NCBI GenBank assembly: GCA_002424635.1
Contig: DIKT01000043.1
Span: 25,136-89,135 of the forward strand
Source: Desulfobulbaceae bacterium UBA5611
GTDB lineage: Bacteria; Desulfobacterota; Desulfobulbia; Desulfobulbales; Desulfocapsaceae
Length of the DNA: 64,000 nucleotides
Direction of reading: 5' to 3'
Below the pieces are notes generated by a model. It was not told the origin of the DNA. It saw only the letters and a program-made list of their open reading frames with translations, and did no database searches. A program made the translations under genes and the position numbers. Position 1 is the first letter of the stretch; every line of letters begins with the position of its first letter. Below are positions 15,385 to 22,824 of the stretch, piece by piece.

Positions 15385-15422
15385 GGCCGCAAGTTCAAAA
15401 AGAACTTTCGGCCATTTTTTTT
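15385..15422 (+). terminator. Rho-independent terminator after the Ogr-like gene
   Basis: GGCCGCAAGTTC (15385-15396) pairs with 15402-15413 with one mismatch, followed by eight Ts (15415-15422). It separates the early/packaging transcript from the late block. Confidence 0.85.
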
Positions 15423-15434
15423 GTTTTTTCTTTC

Positions 15435-15476
15435 TTTTTCCAGTAAAACGCCCCCTTTTTCCAGTAAAACACCCCC
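15435..15476 (+). repeat. Two tandem 21-base repeats
   Basis: TTTTTCCAGTAAAAC followed by GCCCCC, then the same with ACCCCC: two adjacent 21-base copies with one difference. They lie between the terminator and the putative late promoter, so they may be protein-binding sites. No function can be assigned. Confidence 0.6.
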
Positions 15477-15588
15477 CCCTTTCCGCAAAAAACACTGCCC
15501 ATCCCTTTTGCACAACCACTGCACTTTTTGCCGCCATTCCCGAAACCATCCATATATAAATGCAACTGTCGTGCCAGTGCAAGAATGT

Positions 15589-15660
15589 TAGTACCAGCAT
15601 TAGCGCTGTACTACCAGTAGCAACGACTCTCTTTTATTTCTACCATATATAGCATATTTT
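15589..15660 (+). promoter_or_regulatory. Putative late promoter with Ogr-type activator site
   Basis: TAGTAC-N13-GTACTA (15589-15613) is a dyad centred at 15601. A TATATA -10-like box lies at 15646-15651, which places the start near 15658 and the dyad near -57. There is no clear -35 box. This is the geometry of P2 late promoters, which need Ogr. It is 48 bases before the first head gene. Confidence 0.5.
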
Positions 15661-15705
15661 CCTTGCAGATGATGTTTGACCTCAATCAAACCGCAAAGGG
15701 AAAAT

Positions 15706-15927
15706 ATGAACGAACAGCAGTTACTTGAGCGCCTGGCGCTGTACCTCAAAGCTGAGACCGCTATCCTGGAGGGCAATCAATCTTATTCGGCCGGTGGCGT
15801 CTCTTATGGCCGGGCTGATCTAGCCCAGGTCAGAACAGAGATCAGCCGGATCCGGCAGGAGCTGGCCGTCATCCAGAACGCCGGCCGCTACGGCTGTCAG
15901 TCCGTGGTCTTTGGGGGCCGGCGATGA
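15706..15927 (+). CDS. gpW-like head-tail joining protein
   Basis: 73 residues: MNEQQLLERLALYLKAETAI is a helix, then SYSAGGVSYGRADLAQVRTE and a second helix. Small proteins with this pattern lie between terminase and portal in lambda-like phages and correspond to gpW, which plugs the portal. The start at 15706 was chosen over an in-frame ATG at 15676 that lies in the leader. It overlaps the portal start by ATGA. Confidence 0.75.
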   Translation: MNEQQLLERLALYLKAETAILEGNQSYSAGGVSYGRADLAQVRTEISRIRQELAVIQNAGRYGCQSVVFGGRR

Positions 15928-17483
15928 TTACCGTCCGCAAGATCTATGACGCCTATTCCGCCCTGGTCGGCGGGGCGCTGTCCCTGGTTGCTCCGGTCCG
16001 GGCCGCCCGTTTCCGTTTCGGCCGCGACCTTTATCGCTCCTATCTGTCCGGCAGCGCCACCGGGCCGGATAAATTTTTCAGCCCCCGGCTGCGCTCAGCT
16101 GATGCCGATGTCAAGAGCGCCTATAAGCTGACCTCCGCCCGGTGTCGCGACCAGTATCGCAACAATTCCCTGATCTCCGGCGGCATCGAGCGCATCTGTA
16201 ACAATGTGGTGCGCGCCGGGATCTATCCGCAATTCCTGTTCCGCGATCGTGATGACAAGCTGGACCGGACCGCCAATACCGCCTGGGAAAAACTCTTCCG
16301 CCGCTGGGCCATTTACTGCGACTCCACCGGCCATGACAGCTACGGGGCTATGCAGGTCATCGGTTTGCGCCATATGTGGTTTGACGGCCAGTACCTGATC
16401 CACCGGGTCTATGATGACTCCCTGCCCGGCATCGTGCCCCTGCGGCTGGAGCTGCTGGAATGCAACCAGCTGGACGCCCTGGTTGACGGGCTGCTGGCTA
16501 ACGGCAACACCGCCCGCAAGGGTGTCGAGTATGATGCCAGCGGCCGCCCCCTGTTTTACCATATCCTTGATCACCATCCAGGCGATTATATCGCTTATGG
16601 TTCTTATGGCCAGAGCCGCCGCCTCCCTGCCGCCGATATCATCCATGTCTGGGAACGGGATATGATCAGCCAGTGTTCCGGTATTGCCTGGCTGGCCTCT
16701 GTGGTGCTGGAGGGCTATCGCATGGATGAGTTCCGTCACATCACCCAGGACACCGCCCGCGCCCAGGCCATCTTTGCCTATTTTCTCAAATCTTCTATTC
16801 CCGGCTTCACTCTCGGCCCCGGCCTGCCGGCAGGCGGGCAAACCGTGCCGTTTTCGCCGTCCGCTACCGGCGGCTCTCTGGATACCAAGCTGGAGATGAA
16901 TTCAACCATGGTCCAGAACCTGCCCAACGGCACGGAAGTGCAGTCCATTGCCCCCACCAGCCCCGGCAATAACTACGAGCCCTTTGTTAAGGATTCGCAA
17001 CGCTGGCAGTCGGCCGGCCTCGGCATGTCTTTTGAGGCCTATACCACTAATTACACCGATTCCTCTTACGCCTCTGCCCGCTCCGGCTCCCTGGAGGAGC
17101 GTCTCAGCTATCAGGGCCAGCAGCAGTTCGTCGAGGAAAAGGTCAACCGCCGCCTCATTGCCTGGTTTATCGAGGCTGCCTGGCTGGCCGCCCTTGCTCC
17201 ATCCGCCATGCCCGGCTACGCCAAGGATCCGCTGCGCTACCACGAGCTGGCCTCCGGCCAGATGCCGGGCTGGACCTGGGTGGATCCCAATAATGACGCC
17301 CGGGCTGCGGCAAAATTGATTGACCTGGTGATTGATACCCGTACTGATCAGGCCGCCCAGCGCGGTCAGGTCTTTGAGGATGTGGTGGAGCGCCAGATTG
17401 AAGAAGAAAACCGACTCGTCAAGCTCTACGAACTGCGCAATAAACGCCAACAACTGCAGGAGAAAACCAATGCCCCCTCTTAG
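15924..17483 (+). CDS. Portal protein, lambda gpB family
   Basis: 519 residues, normal for lambda-type portals. Family features are SARCRDQYRNNSLISGGIERICNN near the start, a conserved central WERDMISQCSGIAWLASV and the C-terminal YTDSSYASARSGSLEE (about 375-390). It forms the dodecameric ring through which DNA enters and to which the tail attaches. Coupled by ATGA to the gpW-like gene, and overlapping the protease gene by 14 bases. Confidence 0.95.
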   Translation: MITVRKIYDAYSALVGGALSLVAPVRAARFRFGRDLYRSYLSGSATGPDKFFSPRLRSADADVKSAYKLTSARCRDQYRNNSLISGGIERICNNVVRAGIYPQFLFRDRDDKLDRTANTAWEKLFRRWAIYCDSTGHDSYGAMQVIGLRHMWFDGQYLIHRVYDDSLPGIVPLRLELLECNQLDALVDGLLANGNTARKGVEYDASGRPLFYHILDHHPGDYIAYGSYGQSRRLPAADIIHVWERDMISQCSGIAWLASVVLEGYRMDEFRHITQDTARAQAIFAYFLKSSIPGFTLGPGLPAGGQTVPFSPSATGGSLDTKLEMNSTMVQNLPNGTEVQSIAPTSPGNNYEPFVKDSQRWQSAGLGMSFEAYTTNYTDSSYASARSGSLEERLSYQGQQQFVEEKVNRRLIAWFIEAAWLAALAPSAMPGYAKDPLRYHELASGQMPGWTWVDPNNDARAAAKLIDLVIDTRTDQAAQRGQVFEDVVERQIEEENRLVKLYELRNKRQQLQEKTNAPS

Positions 17484-18078
17484 TCCGCGTCAACAGATTG
17501 AGTCCGCCCTCCGTTCCGCAGGCCTCCTCCCCGGCATGTCGGCCAGAGCGGCCAGCCGGCAGCGGGCCACCGCCCCGGCTGCAGATGGCGGTATGGAATG
17601 GACCCTGTCCACCGAGTTGCCCGCCCTGGTCTGGGACTGGGAGCGCTGGGATTTCGTCAACGAGATCCTGCTGGCCGCTGGCATGATGGTGCCGGCCAGC
17701 GGCCAAGTGCCCTTGCTCGACTCGCACAACCGCAATTCGGCCCGGGATGTCCTGGGCCATGTCCGGGATTTTACCGCAGCCAGCGCCGGGGGCTATCATG
17801 GCCGCAACGGCCAGGTCCATTTTGCCGCCGATAATGACTCCCAGGTTATCAAGCAGAAAGTGGCCGATGGCCATATCACCGACGGTTCAGTCGGCTATCA
17901 GGTGCTCAGCGCAATCTGGGTGCCGGAAAACACCGAGGTATCAATCGATGGCAGGCTCTTCACCGGCCCGGTCAAGGTCAGCCGGACCTGGAGCCTGAAA
18001 GAATTTTCCATCACCCCCATAGGCGCGGACGTGCTTGCCAAAGTACGGATGCTGTGCGGCACCCCGCCGCGTAACTAA
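17470..18078 (+). CDS. HK97-type prohead protease (U35)
   Basis: 202 residues from the ATG at 17470 (GCAGGAG site), overlapping the portal end. The core has MVPASGQVPLLDSHNR with the catalytic His (about residue 83), GHVRDF, and ITDGSVGYQV with the catalytic Ser (about 139). It then has FTGPVKVSRTWSLKEFSITPIGAD, a hallmark of the U35 family. It cleaves scaffold and capsid segments during head maturation. Lambda itself uses an S49 protease here, so the head module is a mosaic. Confidence 0.9.
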   Translation: MPPLSPRQQIESALRSAGLLPGMSARAASRQRATAPAADGGMEWTLSTELPALVWDWERWDFVNEILLAAGMMVPASGQVPLLDSHNRNSARDVLGHVRDFTAASAGGYHGRNGQVHFAADNDSQVIKQKVADGHITDGSVGYQVLSAIWVPENTEVSIDGRLFTGPVKVSRTWSLKEFSITPIGADVLAKVRMLCGTPPRN

Positions 18079-18099
18079 CACCAAGGAGCAAAGAAAAAA

Positions 18100-19635
18100 A
18101 TGAACAAGCAACTATTGGCATTTTTAATGGCAAACGGCCTGCGCGCTGACGCACCAGAGACAGAGGCATGGGCTCACTACGATAAGCTGAAAAGCGAAGG
18201 TGTGGAGCTGCCCGGCGTTGATCCTGGTCAGCGTTCCGCCGCCGGTGCCCCTGCCGGTCAATCTCAATCTCCGAAACCAGAGCCAACCACCCGGCAGACT
18301 CCGGAGCCGCCGCCCGCCGCTGATCTCGATGCCGCTGTTACCCGGGCATTGGCCCAGGACGCCCAGCGCCGCAATGACATTACCGACCGCCTGGCCGTGT
18401 CCGGCCTCAGCACTGTCGACAATGGCGTGTTCGCCCGCTCCCTGCTTGATAATCCGGCCATGTCCGTGGATCTGGCCAGCCGCCAGATCTTCGAGCGCAT
18501 GAAAACCCAGAACAAGCCTTTCGGCAATGGGGCTTTCGGGACCGAGGTCGGCCTCGAGGCTGGCCAGAAGCTGCGCGCCGCCATCACCGATGGCCTGCTG
18601 CTGCGCTCCGGTCATCGTCTGGAAAAAGCAGCAGAAGGTTCCCGCGAGTTCCGGGGCCGCTCTCTGGTCGAGATCTGCCGAGAGGTGCTGATGGCCTCCG
18701 GAATGAGTGTCCGCGGCCTCAACAATATGGAGATTGCCGCCCGCGCCCTCAGCGCCGGATCCACTTCCGATTTTCCGGCTATTTTCGGCGCCCTGGTCAA
18801 CAAGAACCTGCTCAAGGCCTACGCGGAATGGCCCCAGACCTGGCGGCCCTTTGTCGGTATCTCTTCCGCCAATGATTTTAAAGACATCTATTCCGTCCGC
18901 CTCAGCGGGGCCTCTGATCTCAAGGGCCTGACGGCAAACGGCGAATACCAGACCGCCTCCTTCAGCGATGCCAAGGAAAATTACCGGCTCATCACGAAAG
19001 GCATCAAGGTGCCGCTCACCCGCGAGATGATCATCAACGACGATCTGCGGGCCTTCACCCGCATTCCCCAGCTCTTCGGGGCCGCTGCCCGCCGGATGGA
19101 GGCCGATGCCGTCTATTCGCTGATCACTGCTAACGGCGCGATGAGTGATAACGTGGCCCTGTTCCATGCCACCCATCGCAACCTGGCTGCTGCTGCTGCC
19201 GCCATCTCCTCCGATTCGCTGTCTCTGGCCCGGGCCGCCATGCGCAAACAGAAGGGCATGAAGAACGAGCTCATCGATGTCACGCCGGCCTTTATCCTGA
19301 CGCCGGTCGGGCTGGAGACCACTGCAGAGATCCTGCTGCGCTCCGCCGCCCTGCCGAACGCCGACATGTCGGCCGGGGTCCATAATCCCTGGGCTGGTAA
19401 ACTGACCCCGATCGCCGATCCGCATCTTGATGCCGTGTCGGCCACGGCCTGGTACCTGCTGGCTCATCCCAACCAGGTGCCGACGATTGAGGTTTCTTAC
19501 CTGCAGGGCGAAGAACAGCCCTATGTCGAAGAGATGGTCGACTTTAATTCCGATGCCCTGGTCACCAAGGTTCGTCATGATTTCGGCGCCGGGGTTGTGG
19601 ATTTCGTCGGCGCTTATAAAAACGCCGGGGCCTAA
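18100..19635 (+). CDS. Major capsid protein with N-terminal scaffold-like extension
   Basis: 511 residues. Residues 1-120 contain a Pro/Ala/Gln-rich linker (about 45-75) and then a helical part; they probably act as scaffold and are removed by the upstream protease. The remainder shows the HK97-like fold pattern, with LLKAYAEWPQTWRPFVGISS, YQTASFSDAKENYRLITKGIKVPLTREMIINDD, and FILTPVGLET. It resembles gpT-type capsid proteins of Mu-like heads. An 8-bp hairpin (19660-19682) follows the stop without a U tract and may stabilise the abundant mRNA. Confidence 0.92.
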   Translation: MNKQLLAFLMANGLRADAPETEAWAHYDKLKSEGVELPGVDPGQRSAAGAPAGQSQSPKPEPTTRQTPEPPPAADLDAAVTRALAQDAQRRNDITDRLAVSGLSTVDNGVFARSLLDNPAMSVDLASRQIFERMKTQNKPFGNGAFGTEVGLEAGQKLRAAITDGLLLRSGHRLEKAAEGSREFRGRSLVEICREVLMASGMSVRGLNNMEIAARALSAGSTSDFPAIFGALVNKNLLKAYAEWPQTWRPFVGISSANDFKDIYSVRLSGASDLKGLTANGEYQTASFSDAKENYRLITKGIKVPLTREMIINDDLRAFTRIPQLFGAAARRMEADAVYSLITANGAMSDNVALFHATHRNLAAAAAAISSDSLSLARAAMRKQKGMKNELIDVTPAFILTPVGLETTAEILLRSAALPNADMSAGVHNPWAGKLTPIADPHLDAVSATAWYLLAHPNQVPTIEVSYLQGEEQPYVEEMVDFNSDALVTKVRHDFGAGVVDFVGAYKNAGA

Positions 19636-19659
19636 TCGCTGCCTGCTGCTTGGTTCTAA

Positions 19660-19682
19660 CCGCCTCCCCGCTAAGGAGGCGG
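19660..19682 (+). other. Hairpin after the capsid gene
   Basis: CCGCCTCC pairs with GGAGGCGG across a 7-base loop. No T run follows, so it is more likely an mRNA-stabilising or processing element than a terminator. Confidence 0.5.
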
Positions 19683-19717
19683 CACTCATAATCAAAATTT
19701 AAAAAGAGGTACAGAAG

Positions 19718-20047
19718 ATGGCTAAAAATCATGTGCAAAAAGGCAAAGTAATGCCGTGGACCAACGGCACTGAAGCCGCGGTGGTCTCCGGCGAGGTGGT
19801 AGTGGTTGGCACGCTGGTCGGCGTCGCTTTGGGAGATATCGCTATCGGCGTCACCGGCGAGCTGGCCCTTGAGGAAGTCTGGGAGGTGGCCAAGGAAGCC
19901 CCGCTGGTGATTGCCCAGGGCGATGTCGTCTACTGGGATGCTACCGCTGGCGAGATCGACAAGACCGCCACTAATGTCCTGGCCGGCAAGGCCTTTGCCG
20001 CGGCTGCCAGTGCCGCTACCACTGTCCTGGTTAAACTCGGGGTGTAA
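19718..20047 (+). CDS. DUF2190-family capsid decoration protein
   Basis: 109 residues: VMPWTNGTEAAVVSGEVVVV, GVALGDIAIGVTGELALEEVWEVAKEA and QGDVVYWDATAGEI are the standard features of DUF2190. These beta-rich proteins follow the capsid gene in many phages and act as head decoration or stabilisation proteins. An AAGAGG site precedes the ATG. Confidence 0.88.
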   Translation: MAKNHVQKGKVMPWTNGTEAAVVSGEVVVVGTLVGVALGDIAIGVTGELALEEVWEVAKEAPLVIAQGDVVYWDATAGEIDKTATNVLAGKAFAAAASAATTVLVKLGV

Positions 20048-20050
20048 TCA

Positions 20051-20356
20051 GTGGCCACTCCCCGCGATCATCACCTGGCGGCTATCGCCGGGCTTTTTGC
20101 CCATGCCCCTGACGAGGCGGTGGTGGCGGGGGGTATCATCAAGGTTTTTTTCCGGTCCCCCGGTTTTGTCGATGAGTCTACCGGCGTCATCACCAGTGAT
20201 CCTACCGCCCTGGTGTGGGATGACGATATCGCCACCTATGATATCACGGGCGGCGAACCCGGCTCCGCGATCATTATAAATGCCGTCAGCTATACGGTCC
20301 GCGACCGGATCCCGCTGCTGGAAGGCATGACCACCCTCATCCTGGAGCTGGCATGA
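20051..20356 (+). CDS. Head-tail connector protein (gpFII-like position)
   Basis: 101 residues from a GTG start. It has an acidic beta-rich middle and ends with AVSYTVRDRIPLLEGMTTLILELA, resembling the nucleation/connector barrel of head-tail joining proteins. Its position between decoration and tail-terminator genes matches lambda FII. It overlaps the next gene by ATGA. Confidence 0.7.
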   Translation: MATPRDHHLAAIAGLFAHAPDEAVVAGGIIKVFFRSPGFVDESTGVITSDPTALVWDDDIATYDITGGEPGSAIIINAVSYTVRDRIPLLEGMTTLILELA

Positions 20357-20787
20357 GTAAAAGGCAAGACATTATCACCGCCCTGGAGGCCCGCCTGCAG
20401 ACCATCACCATCGCCAACGGCTACAATACCGACGCTGGCGGCCGGGTTTTTGTCTGGCGGACCGCTCAGGTGGAACCGGCCGAGGCCCCTTGCCTGCTGG
20501 TGGAAGACACCAAACTGAAGAGGAAATACGACACGGTCATGGGCCAGGTGCATAATCGTTTGCACTGTGCGGTGCTGGCGGTGATGGTTGGCCAGGACGA
20601 TGAGGCCGCCCGGGTGCTGGAGGCCGATATTATAAAATGCCTTGGTACCTGGCAAACTGCCGGCGGTCTGGCTGACAGACTGCTGGTGGTGGAATCGGAT
20701 ATAGCTATGGAGCCCCACGGCAAGATTATTGGTGCTGCCCTGTCGGCCGTTGAGGTGGAATATTATACCTCTGAGAGTCAATGTTAA
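20353..20787 (+). CDS. Tail terminator-like protein (gpU-type)
   Basis: 144 residues: QDIITALEARLQTITIANGY then EDTKLKRKYDTVMGQVHNRL and AAVRVLEAD-like segments (actual AARVLEADIIKCLG) fit small phage tail terminator or minor tail proteins. Such proteins cap the finished tail and join it to the head. Placed directly before the tail tube, as in lambda. Assignment is by position and overall pattern. Confidence 0.68.
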   Translation: MSKRQDIITALEARLQTITIANGYNTDAGGRVFVWRTAQVEPAEAPCLLVEDTKLKRKYDTVMGQVHNRLHCAVLAVMVGQDDEAARVLEADIIKCLGTWQTAGGLADRLLVVESDIAMEPHGKIIGAALSAVEVEYYTSESQC

Positions 20788-20808
20788 CAAAAAAAGGAGC
20801 AATAGATT

Positions 20809-21021
20809 ATGGCTGAAAAAAAGGCGCCGGGTTCACCCTCGGCAACCGTAAGTGAACCAACAGCAATGCCGCTGCCGGAATCTTTGGTCCAGCGCGCAAA
20901 AGAAACGCCATTACCGCCATCGGGCGGCTCGTGGCAGCAAGACCCGCTGACCGGGGCGCTTGTTAAGGTAGTTGAACGGCAGGACAAACAGGCCGTCGTG
21001 CCTGAGAAGGAGAAAGAGTAA
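20809..21021 (+). CDS. Small phage protein before the tail tube
   Basis: 70 residues, Pro and Glu rich, with GGSWQQDPLTGALVKV. Short proteins with a GGS-x4-DP-x-TG-x-L motif occur at this place in many tailed phages. Role unknown. It is coupled to the tail tube gene by TAATG overlap. Confidence 0.65.
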   Translation: MAEKKAPGSPSATVSEPTAMPLPESLVQRAKETPLPPSGGSWQQDPLTGALVKVVERQDKQAVVPEKEKE

Positions 21022-21980
21022 TGGCCCGTTATATAAGAAATACCACCGTCCTGGTCAAGGTTGAGGACGAATACAAGGTTGACGCTGTTCCTACCGGGGG
21101 GGCCAATGCCATCCTGGTCTCCGATGTCTCTGTCGATCCTGTTGCCGATAATGTCAAGCGCGATCTGATGCTCCCCTGGATGGGGGCCTCAGAAGAGCTG
21201 GTCGGCAATAAGCATGTCGAGCTGGCGATGACGGTCGAGCTGCAGAACGGCGGTACTGCCGGTACCGCCCCGGCCTGGGGCCCACTGATCCGGGCCTGCG
21301 GTTTTGCCGAGGCCCTGCTGCTGACCCCGGCCCGTGTCGAGTATACGCCGGTCACTACCGGTTTTGAGGGTGTCTCCATTTATTATTACCTGGATGGTGT
21401 GCTCCATAAGGCGCTCGGCTGTCGGGGTACTGTTGATTTCGATCTCTCGATCGGCGGGCGGCCGGTGATGAAATTTAAATTCTGGGGCATCGATGCCGGG
21501 GTGTCTGCCGCTACGCCGGCCGGGGTGTCGTTTGCCGGCTTCAAGACCCCGGTTGTCGTCACCGAGGCCAATGTCAGTCAGTTCTTGCTGGGCTGTACTT
21601 ATGCGACCGGGGTCCTGGCGGCCGGTGCGGCTCACACCTCCCGCGGTCTCACTTTTTCCCTGGGCGCCGATGCCAAATACGTTGCGACGCTGGGTGCGCA
21701 GTCGGCTGATATCACCGGCCGTGATGCCACTGGCAAACTGACCCTTGACCTTGATGCCGCAGCTGAAGTGGCGATGCGGGGTGCGATCGACGCCAATACT
21801 TTGGTATCGGTTGGCATGGTGCTGGGGCTAGTCGAAGGCTATAAGGTACTGACTTTCCTGCCGGCCTGTCAGCGGACCAATCCCAAAACCGAAGACGTGG
21901 AAGGCCGGGCCATGATGGCCATGGACCTGCGGTTGATCCCGCTGGCCGGTAACGACGAGATCCGGCTGGTCTTGCTCTAA
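21021..21980 (+). CDS. Phage tail tube protein
   Basis: 319 residues with two similar beta-rich halves. The first carries DVSVDPVADNVKRDLMLPW and VELAMTVELQNGG; the middle has VEYTPVTTGFEGVSIYYYLDG. The order fits siphophage tail tube proteins, which stack as hexamers to form the long tail. It precedes the tail chaperones and tape measure gene, as usual. Confidence 0.85.
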   Translation: MARYIRNTTVLVKVEDEYKVDAVPTGGANAILVSDVSVDPVADNVKRDLMLPWMGASEELVGNKHVELAMTVELQNGGTAGTAPAWGPLIRACGFAEALLLTPARVEYTPVTTGFEGVSIYYYLDGVLHKALGCRGTVDFDLSIGGRPVMKFKFWGIDAGVSAATPAGVSFAGFKTPVVVTEANVSQFLLGCTYATGVLAAGAAHTSRGLTFSLGADAKYVATLGAQSADITGRDATGKLTLDLDAAAEVAMRGAIDANTLVSVGMVLGLVEGYKVLTFLPACQRTNPKTEDVEGRAMMAMDLRLIPLAGNDEIRLVLL

Positions 21981-21996
21981 ACAGCAGTCTTTTAGT

Positions 21997-22042
21997 TTGG
22001 TAGGTGTTTAGGCTTTTAGCTAACAGACTAAACACCTACCAA
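21997..22042 (+). other. Strong hairpin between tail tube and tail chaperone genes
   Basis: TTGGTAGGTGTTTA (21997-22010) pairs perfectly with 22029-22042 over an 18-base loop. No U run follows. It may lower transcription or translation after the highly expressed tail tube gene, or protect its mRNA end. Confidence 0.5.
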
Positions 22043-22076
22043 CTAACCAACCTATTTTATAACGGAGTATTAAGTC

Positions 22077-22439
22077 ATGTTCAAACTGCAACCAAACCCG
22101 ACCTTCTGGGCTCCAGTTTCCATCTCCATCCCCGGCGAGGCTGAGGAAGGTACAATCGAGATTGAATTCAAGCACAAGACCAAAAAAGAACTGGCGGCCT
22201 ACCTCCGGCCCGCCCCCACGAAGGCAGCGGCCAAGGGAGCAGACAAGCCTGCCGATCCTGACGCCGTGGCCAAAAAAGACCTGGCTGACATGCTGTCGAT
22301 CGTTGCCGACTGGAAGGGGCTTGACGCTCCATTTACCGCCGACAATATGGCCAGCCTGATCGAAAGCTACCACGGCGCTGCCCAGGCCATCATCGGGGCC
22401 TACCTCGCGGCGCTCCTGGAGAGACGGCAAAAAAACTGA
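22077..22439 (+). CDS. Tail assembly chaperone (lambda gpG analogue)
   Basis: 120 residues beginning FKLQPNPTFWAPVSISIPG, with a charged middle and a helical end. It occupies the place of lambda G, between tail tube and tape measure. Its last codons CAA AAA AAC TGA contain an A AAA AAC slippery heptamer, so a fraction of ribosomes should shift to the -1 frame and make a longer product (see 22436-22804). The chaperones coat the tape measure protein before tail assembly and are absent from the virion. Confidence 0.82.
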   Translation: MFKLQPNPTFWAPVSISIPGEAEEGTIEIEFKHKTKKELAAYLRPAPTKAAAKGADKPADPDAVAKKDLADMLSIVADWKGLDAPFTADNMASLIESYHGAAQAIIGAYLAALLERRQKN

Positions 22440-22459
22440 CAGACGCCGCCCGTCGTCTG
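22430..22459 (+). promoter_or_regulatory. Programmed -1 ribosomal frameshift site
   Basis: The heptamer A AAA AAC (22430-22436) is in the zero frame of the G-like gene, directly before its TGA. A 6-bp stem CAGACG/CGTCTG (22440-22445 with 22454-22459) starts 3 bases downstream and could act as stimulator. The -1 frame runs uninterrupted into the downstream frame. Confidence 0.75.
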
Positions 22460-22804
22460 GCCGGCAAAGACGTGGTGGTGCAGATGGATGAAGAGGCCCT
22501 GGCTGCAGCAGCGGCCCTGGGTATGCCGAAAGAAGAGCTGGCCGCGCGGCGCCTTGCGGCCAAAAAGGCGGCGGAGCAGGCGGTCCTGGCGGTGTGGCCG
22601 GAAAACTGGCGGCCACTGCTGCTGGCCATTGCCATGCAGACGCAGGTGCGGGTGACGATGAATGGGGCCATCGGTTTTGATTATACGGCCCTGCCGGTGG
22701 TTGAGGCCTTAATCGACTGCCCCGCCCCGGAAGATAAGACGGACCGGGCGGCGGAGTTCGACGCCTTCCGCTGCATAGAACGGATACTGTTTAGCAAGGA
22801 TTAA
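22436..22804 (+). CDS. Tail chaperone frameshift extension (lambda gpT analogue)
   Basis: This frame is open from the slippery site onward (LTDAARRLAGKD, then VVVQMDEEALAAAAALGMPK). It ends at 22804, adding about 122 residues to the upstream chaperone for a fusion of about 242. Its first possible internal start (GTG 22472) has no ribosome site, which favours expression by frameshift. The Trp-rich centre (VWPENWRPLLLAIAMQTQ) and TALPVVEAL fit the T half of GT chaperones, which recruits tail tube protein. Confidence 0.75.
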   Translation: MTDAARRLAGKDVVVQMDEEALAAAAALGMPKEELAARRLAAKKAAEQAVLAVWPENWRPLLLAIAMQTQVRVTMNGAIGFDYTALPVVEALIDCPAPEDKTDRAAEFDAFRCIERILFSKD

Positions 22805-22824
22805 TTAAAAATAAAAGGACGGTC

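Noticed and set aside
16095..16841. 248-codon leftward frame opposite the portal gene
   Set aside because: Antisense shadow; composition Gly/Ala/Asp without family features.
18124..19695. 523-codon leftward frame opposite the capsid gene
   Set aside because: Shadow of the GC-rich capsid gene; the product is rich in Gly, His and Gln with no domain pattern.
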